Source: Caballeronia peredens (GTDB lineage Bacteria > Pseudomonadota > Gammaproteobacteria > Burkholderiales > Burkholderiaceae). Taken from it: a stretch of DNA of 64,000 nucleotides. The position numbers were made by a program, and so were the translations under genes. Shown piece by piece: positions 1-7,387 of this stretch. The number at the start of each line of letters is the position of its first letter. The first letter of the stretch is position 1. The notes below the pieces were generated by a model, which was not told where the DNA came from, did not search any database, and was given only the letters and a program-made list of their open reading frames with translations. The stretch covers positions 1-64,000 of the forward strand of contig FCOH02000004.1 of the NCBI GenBank assembly GCA_001544595.2, written 5' to 3'.

Positions 1-74
1 CTTTCTATATATAAAGGATTTCATTTTTTTGTCAATAGCAAAAGACGACTTGGATATCTTCTTTTGTTGAAAAT

Positions 75-97
75 AAAAAGCCCACCGAAGTGGGCTT
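75..97 (-). terminator. Rho-independent terminator of the 1257-aa gene
   Basis: A perfect AGCCCAC/GTGGGCT hairpin with a short loop. Read on the minus strand it is followed by a run of T residues. It lies about 20 bases past the stop of the large minus-strand gene. The identical 23 bases recur at 5790-5812. Confidence 0.8.
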
Positions 98-118
98 GGT
101 AGCGCTGTTGGTGCACAG

Positions 119-3100
119 TCAGAACAAGTTTTCAAAAATCGTCGCCGTCTGAATGCAGATCATCGAATTTTCCTGGGTGTCTGGCAGACGGGCAATAGGA
201 CCCGCTGGATGCCGTTGCGTCGGAAGAGTCTGGTTGCTCATGTCAATGTTGACTTGCTGCAAGTCCGTATAGAGAAAAGCCATCAATGCCAAAGCCGGTC
301 CCTGATTCGGGTATTCCGAGAGGCGAGCTTGCTGGCCGGTCATGTCCACCATCCGTTTGACGGAAATGATGGCGTTCTTGAAATTCACCACGCTCCACAC
401 ATCCCGATAGTCCTCAGGAAGTATTGCTTGAACTTGGTCCGGGTCGCTCAAGGCTGCGCTCAGGCGTCCGCTTTCTGCTCCCAACGAGAGCGTAGCGCTC
501 ATGTAGAGGCAACACGCTCGGCAGAAGTTCTGGATGATTTGCTCATCGCTCCAGTCGGGCTCCGGCTGCATGGAGAAGTTCATCAACGAACGCGGCATCT
601 TCGCTCTGAAGTTGCGTGCCACCTCTTTCGGATCGCCGTCAGCAATCAAAGGGCTAATGAAGTTTTCAAAGGTGTAGGCGAAGAACGGCTTCGCTTGCGC
701 CATGGTGAAGACTTCGCGCACATAAGGCTTGGAAGACTTCTCACACAACGCCAATGCGGTGCTCATCAAGCCCGCTTGACCCATCATTGCGGTTCTGTGC
801 CAGTAACCTGTCAGGTTATGCAGGAACGCCACTTTGTATGCTTGGTCCAGACTCTCAAATTTCGGGTTGCCGTCTTTGTTCAGAGGTCCAGGTGCATAGG
901 TGAACGCGCGGGTGATTTCGATGACTTGGCGGCAAAAATCAGTCATCACCTCAACGACATTCTTGGCTCGCTCCTCGTGCTGAGGATAAGACTCGTAGCC
1001 CGTCTTGAACTTGGGATAGTAGGGGGTGAAATCTGTGGTGATGGGGATGGGTGCCGCGTTAGCGTTCGCCTTGCGCATATGCTCGCGCAAGCCTGAGAGC
1101 AAGGCTGCTGACTCATCCTCAGGTTCATCTTCAGCTTCATCGTCAACATCGTTTTCGCTACTGATTCCGAGTTGCTCTTGGAGTTCAGAAAGCAGTGTGC
1201 GAGCTTGTTGCACGATTGCTTCGGGATTCTCTCGCCCCGTAATTTCTCTGACACGCTTTTCGACCAGGTCAAACACCTCATGCCCTAGATGTTCCTGGGT
1301 GTTGGCCGCGGCATAGTAGACGCCATAGTTATAGGCGATGATCTGATACTTGTTGGCGTCCGAAAGCCTAGACTGCACATGTGGAAGAACCCTCTTCTTG
1401 CCTCGGACTTCGGACGTGCAAATGGCGGCATCGGTGAACCAGTCAATCAAATCGTCTTGATTTGCATAGGCTGTGATGAAGGCTTTTGTGTCACCCACCA
1501 ACGGCTTCAGGTAGCCTTGGTTGCCGATGATTCCTGCCAGCGCTTGAGGGTCGTTCGCAACGGTGTTGAACGCGCTGCGCATCTTGCCCATCACTGCTTC
1601 ATCTTCCTTGACTTGGTCAATCGAAAGCTGGAAGGCTGCTGCCTCCATCATGTTCAGGAAGGTAGTCCGTGATACATCAGTAACCTCATCTTCATCGTCG
1701 TCGTCAAACTGACGAGATCTCTTCTCAATCAGTGCGAACGCCTCCTGAGCGAGACTCTCGGTGTGTTTTGCATCTGAGAAGGCGACTCCGTGGGTGTATG
1801 CGATCAACTCATACCTGTCAGCACAGATGAGTTTCTGTCTCATGTGCTCAATGGCGGCGCCTCGGATGGGCACTGCCGCTGCCGAAAAGAAGGCATCGTA
1901 GAGCCACTCAAAGTTGTCGCGTTGCGCGAACTCGGCCAGATAGGACTTCATATCTCCGATTACCGGTCGCAGGAAGACAAACTCCTTGGCAAGTTGTTGC
2001 AAGATCTCCGACGACTGACTGATTGCAACATACACTTCGCGAAGCCCATCTACCAGTGACTTGTTTTCCTTACTTCGCTCAATCTTGCGTTCAAATTCAT
2101 AATCTTGCATGAGATGAAAGAGCGCGAGATCGTTGATCAAGCCCTCGGGGTCACCACTCAGGTCGTCAATGCGCGAACTGATTGCCTGCAACAATGCTTG
2201 CACGGCCTTATCTTTTAGCGACGCATCATCGGTTGTCCAGCAAGAAGCGACGCCGATGAAAAATGAAGTCAGTTGGCGGGTGTCTGCATCCTGAAGCTGC
2301 TCGGTCGCGAGCACCTTAGCGATGTCCGGAGCATAGTTCATCATTGCAAGCTGCATGGCATAGCCAAACCATTGCGAAGCGTCTGGGTAGTTCCTAAGGA
2401 CTTCGAGGAATTCAGTCGTATCTCCCGCAAGTTCCTGAAGTCTGAAGTCGGCTTCGAAGATTGCCTCAAGAACCCGGCTGTCAGTCATCTTTTCAGCAAA
2501 CGCTTCTTTGTTTACTTCAATCAGGCGCGGGTCGTCCTTGCTCTCGTTGAAAATCTGCCGAGCGCCTTTTTTGAGTTGGTCTGGCGGTGTCGCCTTCACG
2601 AGCTTTAGGATGTCGCTCGCATCTTCCATCTCGAAACCAGTCAGTTCTTTGAGCCTCCTCGTTGCTTCCTTGTTCTTGTCCTCGGGCATGCCGTCAAGAA
2701 TTTCCCGGAACATGGCTTCCATTCCGTCCTTTTTCAGACTCATGGTCGTGCCATCTTTGCGGGCAAGCAGCAGATCGTCGTCTTCGTAAGGGTCGGGTTG
2801 TGGTGCCGACTCTCTGGACGCAGTCTCGTTAAGCTCATTCACTCGCTGGACTGCTAAGGACACCAGAGCGGGCAGGAACTCCTTGAGGTTGGCATCGCGC
2901 TGTTTGGATGCGCCGTAGTAGAGACCCAAGATGAACGCGACTACCTCATACTTTGTAGCATCCTTTATCCTTTCGGCAGCAACAACGAGAGGAGTTTCCC
3001 CCTGCTCGGACAACGTAGTGAGCACCATGGCCGTTCCGAACCAGGTGTGTCCGTCTTCGCACGAACGGGCCTGTGCGCAGAAGCTGTTGACGTCGCCAAC

Positions 3101-3892
3101 GAGGGTTGCGAGAGGCGGAAGCTTTTTGCAAAGCTCGGCTACCGCTTGACCATTGCTGAGGATCTTGTCCAGCATCTCGCGGTTTTTGCTAACGAATTCC
3201 GGCGGTTCAAGGACGCGGTCAATCGCTCTGTGCATCAAAGCGGTCACTTCCGTTATGGTGACGGGCTTCTGGTCTTTCGCTTCAGCGTCCTCAGGTTCCG
3301 TCTTCACCTCTTCGACTGGAGGTTGAACGACTGTTGCGGCCGGCTGCTCTCTTGGAGGCTCCTTCTGCTCGCTTGCTTGAACCGTCTCATACTTGGCAAG
3401 ACGTTCGCTCACGAGGTCAAGCTCACTGAAGAGATCTGCGGTGTCTTTGCCTTTTTTCTCCAGTGCTGTCTTCATGGAGTCAATGGCATCGCTTCGGATG
3501 TCCCGGTAAAAGCCGTGAAACGGTGCTTGAAGGTCGGTGGACAAGCCGTTGAAACTCTTGCTCACGAGGTCTGCATGAAGGCGGTAGCTGGGTTCGGATG
3601 CGGCGCCGCGTAGCCCGATGTCGCGCAAAATCGTGAGGAGCGACGAGACCGTCCTCGTCAGTTCTGCAATCGGCTCATTGCCGTGGAAGAGCGGGGCATA
3701 GTAGTTAGCGACGATGGGGTATTGCCGCTGCTTCTTGCCGATGAACTCCTGAATGGTCTCATTCGCCAGTTCATCCATCGGTGCTGCCTGGGACTTCTCC
3801 GACTGCGTGACGGAGCCCAACAAGCCGAACAAACCAAAAACGCCATGGGAGCTAGCCTCTCCCTTTTTCTTGCCCGATCCAAACAGACCCAT
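119..3892 (-). CDS. Large repeat-containing protein of unknown function (1257 aa)
   Basis: I do not recognise the family. By eye it contains about four degenerate copies of a 100–130-residue module, near residues 248-355, 475-575, 625-727 and 772-885. The clearest copies run L-(V/I)-GD-x3-(F/Y), then an acidic spot and W(F/L), then A-x-(K/R)-Y-(E/Q)-(L/V/I)-(I/V)-A-(Y/F), and close on an (L/V)-x-(E/Q)-(K/R)-(R/V) helix. Acidic linkers separate modules (around 728-740 and 915-930). A non-repeat C-terminal part follows from about 930. The first 30 residues are glycine/phenylalanine-rich and not a convincing signal peptide, so a cytosolic protein is likely. ATG at 3892 has AGGG seven bases upstream. 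It is transcribed divergently from the 360-aa gene and followed by a strong terminator, so it is probably a single-gene unit. It may be an accessory or defence protein, but nothing seen fixes a function. Confidence 0.85.
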   Translation of the reverse strand: MGLFGSGKKKGEASSHGVFGLFGLLGSVTQSEKSQAAPMDELANETIQEFIGKKQRQYPIVANYYAPLFHGNEPIAELTRTVSSLLTILRDIGLRGAASEPSYRLHADLVSKSFNGLSTDLQAPFHGFYRDIRSDAIDSMKTALEKKGKDTADLFSELDLVSERLAKYETVQASEQKEPPREQPAATVVQPPVEEVKTEPEDAEAKDQKPVTITEVTALMHRAIDRVLEPPEFVSKNREMLDKILSNGQAVAELCKKLPPLATLVGDVNSFCAQARSCEDGHTWFGTAMVLTTLSEQGETPLVVAAERIKDATKYEVVAFILGLYYGASKQRDANLKEFLPALVSLAVQRVNELNETASRESAPQPDPYEDDDLLLARKDGTTMSLKKDGMEAMFREILDGMPEDKNKEATRRLKELTGFEMEDASDILKLVKATPPDQLKKGARQIFNESKDDPRLIEVNKEAFAEKMTDSRVLEAIFEADFRLQELAGDTTEFLEVLRNYPDASQWFGYAMQLAMMNYAPDIAKVLATEQLQDADTRQLTSFFIGVASCWTTDDASLKDKAVQALLQAISSRIDDLSGDPEGLINDLALFHLMQDYEFERKIERSKENKSLVDGLREVYVAISQSSEILQQLAKEFVFLRPVIGDMKSYLAEFAQRDNFEWLYDAFFSAAAVPIRGAAIEHMRQKLICADRYELIAYTHGVAFSDAKHTESLAQEAFALIEKRSRQFDDDDEDEVTDVSRTTFLNMMEAAAFQLSIDQVKEDEAVMGKMRSAFNTVANDPQALAGIIGNQGYLKPLVGDTKAFITAYANQDDLIDWFTDAAICTSEVRGKKRVLPHVQSRLSDANKYQIIAYNYGVYYAAANTQEHLGHEVFDLVEKRVREITGRENPEAIVQQARTLLSELQEQLGISSENDVDDEAEDEPEDESAALLSGLREHMRKANANAAPIPITTDFTPYYPKFKTGYESYPQHEERAKNVVEVMTDFCRQVIEITRAFTYAPGPLNKDGNPKFESLDQAYKVAFLHNLTGYWHRTAMMGQAGLMSTALALCEKSSKPYVREVFTMAQAKPFFAYTFENFISPLIADGDPKEVARNFRAKMPRSLMNFSMQPEPDWSDEQIIQNFCRACCLYMSATLSLGAESGRLSAALSDPDQVQAILPEDYRDVWSVVNFKNAIISVKRMVDMTGQQARLSEYPNQGPALALMAFLYTDLQQVNIDMSNQTLPTQRHPAGPIARLPDTQENSMICIQTATIFENLF

Positions 3893-4026
3893 TTTGCGAC
3901 CCTATTTTTGTTGATTGGCGGTGACCCTCAGGACAACGAGTGTAGCCGTGAAGCTTCGTTCCGGCTATATCGGCACGCGGTGCAGTATCTTGAGATATCT
4001 GACCGCCCCAATCTTTTTCCCCAAGG

Positions 4027-4054
4027 TTGATAAATGGTAATTTCCTGTTAATGT
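4027..4054 (+). promoter_or_regulatory. Candidate sigma-70 promoter of the 360-aa gene
   Basis: TTGATA at 4027-4032 and TAATGT at 4049-4054 are separated by 16 bases, in an AT-rich patch 22 bases upstream of the start codon. A GGGAG ribosome-binding site follows. Confidence 0.4.
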
Positions 4055-4075
4055 GGATGTAAACGGGAGACTAAG

Positions 4076-5158
4076 ATGCCAACAACAATTGACAAAAATA
4101 AAATATATAGATTAACTGATGGCGAGAATGAAGTATTCACTATCGGATATCTTTCAAATTCAGAAGATGTATCTAGCTTGGTCTGTCAAAGTGCTGCAAG
4201 GGCAATGGCTGAACTTGAGGCCAAGTCTGTCGATGCAGTCAGAGACTTGTTGAACGCGAGAGATGTCAGCTACACAAGTAAGCGTCCCGATCTTGATGCC
4301 GATGTTGATAGGGTCTTCGGACATGCGAAGCGCAACATCGCCAAGGCGACGACCATAGTAGTTGATCGCATTGAAGTCCGGGATGATGCGGTTGTCGTCC
4401 GCGATGCGAAGATGGGGATGGAGTCTTGGGCTGTGCCGTTTCACTATCCGGCACATGATGAGTCCATGCTGGAGCGCGACCGGAAGTGTCTGGCTTTTCT
4501 AGAGGGAAGGCGAAGCATTGAGGAAGCCGTTGAGCTTGCGAAGATTGACGACAAACTTCCGGTTCTATTCGCTAACCGTGACCTGACCGAAAAGCAACTC
4601 GCTACCCTGGCTGCGAACACGAGTGAGCAAAGCTGGAACTGGATACTGCAAAGAACGGAACGAAGGTTGACGGACCATAGAACCGCTTACGAGCTTCTGC
4701 GTGATGTGGCGGCCGGCTCCGATTTGACCGATCCAACGGACTTGCCTGTTCGGGTGGCTCAGTTCGTGGATTACTCCGTGCGAAGCGACCCGTCCTTCAT
4801 CAAAAGTGTCGTCTCCCTGCCTGATTGTGGCTGTTATGCGCTCGCAACCGTGTGCCCGAACTCCATGAGAGCAGACCCTGAGATTGTGATACCCGCGTTG
4901 AAAAATGGTTTGCCCTTTCATGCGGTGATGCCGTCGCTGAAGCAAAACGATGACTTCGTGTTACGTGCCGCCTACGAGGTGCCAGCCGATAGGCTCAAAG
5001 GTGTGGGCAAGTCACATCTGAGTGAAAAGCTGCAAGCGGAGATAGGAGAGCATGACCCCTCCATCTACTTGAGAGCCAAGGCTCTGCGCATGAAGCTAGA
5101 CAGCCAGCTTCCGAATAACGAAGGAAAACAAGTGAGGCGGGTAGGATTGAAGATCTGA
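4076..5158 (+). CDS. Hypothetical protein (360 aa), island orphan
   Basis: I do not recognise this protein. It is soluble in composition, with no signal peptide or membrane segment, and mostly mixed helix and strand. A DCGCYA stretch lies in the C-terminal third and the C-terminus is basic. The ATG at 4076 is preceded by GGGAG at a good distance. It is the only plus-strand gene of the island part seen here and lies between the divergent 1257-aa gene and a convergent small gene, so it is probably a single-gene transcript with its own promoter and terminator. No function is proposed. Confidence 0.8.
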   Translation: MPTTIDKNKIYRLTDGENEVFTIGYLSNSEDVSSLVCQSAARAMAELEAKSVDAVRDLLNARDVSYTSKRPDLDADVDRVFGHAKRNIAKATTIVVDRIEVRDDAVVVRDAKMGMESWAVPFHYPAHDESMLERDRKCLAFLEGRRSIEEAVELAKIDDKLPVLFANRDLTEKQLATLAANTSEQSWNWILQRTERRLTDHRTAYELLRDVAAGSDLTDPTDLPVRVAQFVDYSVRSDPSFIKSVVSLPDCGCYALATVCPNSMRADPEIVIPALKNGLPFHAVMPSLKQNDDFVLRAAYEVPADRLKGVGKSHLSEKLQAEIGEHDPSIYLRAKALRMKLDSQLPNNEGKQVRRVGLKI

Positions 5159-5167
5159 GGCATGAAG

Positions 5168-5189
5168 AAGCCCCGTTTTCAGGGGCTTT
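5168..5189 (+). terminator. Terminator-like hairpin after the 360-aa gene
   Basis: AAGCCCC and GGGGCTTT form a perfect stem over a GTTTTCA loop about ten bases past the stop codon. The T run is short (CTTTC), so it may act in both directions for the two convergent genes. Confidence 0.65.
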
Positions 5190-5202
5190 CGGACTTACGC
5201 GA

Positions 5203-5736
5203 CTACAGACCTCGGGCAACATCGGGAAGCTTCAATTTGTGCCTGTTTTCCCATGCATTGAGCCACATCTGGGCGGTGCTGTGGATGAGGGCGAAGATGC
5301 GCTCGTCCAGTTCGGTGACGGGCATCGTGCCATCGGTGTGGAAGATATGAGCATCAACATCTCGGGGAAAGCGGTGGCTGTCAAAGACGGCTGGGTTTTG
5401 GTGTCTGGTTGATTCCACACGGTAGCCGAAAATCAGGTCGCCGTTCTCGTCCATCTTGTAGCCGATGTCATACCAGATGAGCGACAGGCTATTGAGCCAA
5501 AGGTTGAACTTCAGGATGGTTTCGAGAGCCTTCTTGTGTTCGCTTGGATGCCATGCCAATGAGATGACCTGAAGGAACTCTTGGCTCGTGAGGTAGCAGT
5601 GTCCATTGGCAACCAGTTCATCGCGAATTTTGAGATGAAGTGAAGTGACGGCAATGCGGAACGCTCCACGGACTTCCAGCTTGTTGTCTTCCTTGGAGAT
5701 ATAGACATTCAGAAGCTTAGGTTTCGTCTTCGTCAT
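5203..5736 (-). CDS. Hypothetical protein (177 aa)
   Basis: I do not recognise this protein. It is small and soluble, with a lysine-rich N-terminus (MTKTKPKLLNVYISKEDNKL), a central region rich in Trp, His and aromatic residues, and a basic C-terminus. No signal peptide or transmembrane segment is visible. The ATG at 5736 has no clear Shine–Dalgarno sequence, and the region just upstream is AT-rich (TATATC), so a promoter close to the start is possible. It converges on the 360-aa gene. Function unknown. Confidence 0.7.
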   Translation of the reverse strand: MTKTKPKLLNVYISKEDNKLEVRGAFRIAVTSLHLKIRDELVANGHCYLTSQEFLQVISLAWHPSEHKKALETILKFNLWLNSLSLIWYDIGYKMDENGDLIFGYRVESTRHQNPAVFDSHRFPRDVDAHIFHTDGTMPVTELDERIFALIHSTAQMWLNAWENRHKLKLPDVARGL

Positions 5737-5789
5737 GATGTTAGTAGATATATTGTTGTTAGAAAGCTAAGGTAAATCTAACGGGTACA

Positions 5790-5812
5790 AAAAAGCCCAC
5801 CGAAGTGGGCTT
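5790..5812 (-). terminator. Rho-independent terminator, copy of that at 75-97
   Basis: The same 23 bases as at 75-97: an AGCCCAC/GTGGGCT hairpin with a T run on the minus strand. It lies 20 bases past the stop of the H-NS-like gene. Confidence 0.8.
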
Positions 5813-5833
5813 CTCTGTGGGTGCTGCTAGCTA

Positions 5834-6544
5834 CTACGCTGCCTTCTTTTCGGGAGCCGCTTTTTTTGCCTTCTTGTCAGCGGCGATTCGTGCTTGTTCG
5901 GCTGCACGTTTCTCGTATGCCGCGCCCGCCTTGTCTACCGCTTCACGACTGAAGCCGAAATCGTCAAGCTGGCTTTTGCTCGCCTTTTGCTTTGCGATGA
6001 GTTCAAGGCGATAGATTACCTCCATCACTTTGTTCGGCTTGTCCAAGGACTGGTGGATGTAACCCTTAAGAGGTTTTCCTTCTTTCAGATCCTTGACGAT
6101 TGTCGCGATGTGCGCGTTGTCTGCGATGCCACGGCCGCCGAAGAACACTTCGTTACCGTTCACGAGGAAGTGACGGCGGGAACCTGCCGACTCAGAATCA
6201 GAAGACCGATCTGCCGCTTTTGCGGGGGTGGTCTTCCCCAGACCCAGCGTAGACACTGCATATTCCCGAATCGCTTCTTTCGGGAAGAGTTTGTCGATGC
6301 TCAGGCCTTGAGCTTGAATGACGTCGGGCAGGGTTGCACCGTAGAGTTCTTCGAGTGTAAGACCAAAATCAGTCACTTGCTTTTGGACCTTGGCTATGTC
6401 GGTGCCGCGCTTCGCTTTGTTCGTCTGGATTTCCGTGCGGAGCTTCGTAAGTTCTTCCAGTTCTTTGCCGTCGAGTTCAACGAAGCGCGCATAGAGGTAT
6501 TCGTAACGTGCAGCATTTTTTTCGCTAAGATAGGTCACAGACAT
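5834..6544 (-). CDS. Possible H-NS/xenogeneic-silencer-like protein (236 aa)
   Basis: The N-terminal 60 residues are predicted to be coiled, with a charged helix about 26-58. They run into DFGLTLEELYG (59-69), which resembles the linker seen after the oligomerisation helix of betaproteobacterial H-NS-type proteins. Near 128-140 the NGNEVFFGGRGIADNA segment recalls, weakly, the Gly-Arg-Gly AT-hook-like motif of that family. The C-terminus (205-236) is a Lys/Ala-rich tail suited to DNA binding. ATG at 6544 follows AAGGA nine bases upstream, and the gene has a good promoter and a terminator of its own. Islands often carry such nucleoid proteins that silence their own genes, so this role is plausible. 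The match is motif-level only; a phage-type DNA-binding protein is an alternative. Confidence 0.6.
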   Translation of the reverse strand: MSVTYLSEKNAARYEYLYARFVELDGKELEELTKLRTEIQTNKAKRGTDIAKVQKQVTDFGLTLEELYGATLPDVIQAQGLSIDKLFPKEAIREYAVSTLGLGKTTPAKAADRSSDSESAGSRRHFLVNGNEVFFGGRGIADNAHIATIVKDLKEGKPLKGYIHQSLDKPNKVMEVIYRLELIAKQKASKSQLDDFGFSREAVDKAGAAYEKRAAEQARIAADKKAKKAAPEKKAA

Positions 6545-6603
6545 GTTGTTTCGTCCTTGTTTCTAAAAAGTTCTTGTTGGGACACACTAGGTGGGTTACC
6601 GTT

Positions 6604-6626
6604 CAACAAACAACACTTGCTTGTTG
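6604..6626. repeat. CAACAA/TTGTTG imperfect inverted repeat
   Basis: CAACAA (6604-6609) and TTGTTG (6621-6626) flank an 11-base centre just downstream of the -10 element of the H-NS-like gene. It could be an operator for autoregulation; function is inferred from position only. Confidence 0.3.
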
Positions 6627-6634
6627 ATGTATGT

Positions 6635-6664
6635 ATTGTATTTAGGGTAGAGATGTAGCGTCAA
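6635..6664 (-). promoter_or_regulatory. Strong sigma-70 promoter of the H-NS-like gene
   Basis: On the minus strand TTGACG (6664-6659) and TACAAT (6640-6635) are 18 bases apart, both near consensus. The start codon is about 90 bases downstream, leaving a long leader. Confidence 0.6.
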
Positions 6665-6739
6665 TCGAAATAGAGTGAACGTTTCGAAAATAATTGATAT
6701 CGGAACAGACTTGTTTGATAGCTAACACGTATGACACGC

Positions 6740-6768
6740 CGCCTGAAGATCTCTCAACACTTCAGGCG
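6740..6768. repeat. Perfect 9-bp inverted repeat after the defence operon
   Basis: CGCCTGAAG (6740-6748) and CTTCAGGCG (6760-6768) can form a hairpin 16 bases past the stop of the last gene of the operon. There is no T run on either side, so it is either a weak terminator, an RNA 3'-end stabiliser or an operator. Confidence 0.45.
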
Positions 6769-6783
6769 AGCCAAAACGAAGTA

Positions 6784-7341
6784 TCAAAGTGGACGTCTGG
6801 CCGGTCTTCTTGCAACCGGCTTTCTTGTCACACCAAGGATGTGAGCGAGACCGTCAGCTTCCAAATCTGCGAGCAAATTCGCATACATCTCGGTGCGGAA
6901 GCTGCGAAGGGAATTCGCGAACTCGGGGCTGAGCTTGTCGGAACTGGCGTCGTCAATGAATCTATAGATTTGGTAAGTATTTTTGAGCTTGTCCAGAGCC
7001 CGCAACCCCTTCACCGCGTCCACCACGTCATCGGTTGAGATTTCGGGAACGGGCTGATCCTCCCGTTGTGCCACGAAAATGCCGAGAACATAAAAAGGCA
7101 ATGTTCTCGGAAAACTACGAATAAGGGTTGCTGGATACTGGGAACCCGAGTTCAGTATCGCTTGCTTCAGGTCTTCGACCGGGACATAGGGCTCAACCAC
7201 CTTATAGTCCGCCTTTCTAACCGCCAAGGCTTCGTTCAGCCGGTCGAGTTCTTGATGCGCACTCGTCAATGCATCAGCGAGTTCTTGAGGGTTGTGTTGC
7301 TCTGGGTTCTTCAAAACGACAAGTGCTTGCAGGTAGTCCAT
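6784..7341 (-). CDS. Small protein of unknown function, last gene of the defence operon (185 aa)
   Basis: I chose ATG at 7341 rather than the longer reading from 7521. It is preceded by a TGGAG ribosome-binding site, and the longer form would overlap the upstream gene by more than 100 bases with low-quality sequence. The protein is soluble and mostly helical, with heptad-like spacing in its first 45 residues and an Arg/Pro-rich C-terminus (RKPVARRPARRPL) that could bind nucleic acid. It lies 46 bases after the GHKL gene on the same strand and so is probably cotranscribed. I do not recognise a family; a structural or regulatory partner of the neighbouring ATPase is a guess. Confidence 0.75.
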   Translation of the reverse strand: MDYLQALVVLKNPEQHNPQELADALTSAHQELDRLNEALAVRKADYKVVEPYVPVEDLKQAILNSGSQYPATLIRSFPRTLPFYVLGIFVAQREDQPVPEISTDDVVDAVKGLRALDKLKNTYQIYRFIDDASSDKLSPEFANSLRSFRTEMYANLLADLEADGLAHILGVTRKPVARRPARRPL

Positions 7342-7387
7342 GAACACTCCAGTCGGGTGGGTGAAGGTGAGCTTTTTCGGGATATGG

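Noticed and set aside
209-1096. Long plus-strand ORF (295 aa) inside the 1257-aa gene
   Set aside because: It is antisense to a gene with coherent repeats, a ribosome-binding site and a terminator; its translation is Arg/His-rich and has no family features.
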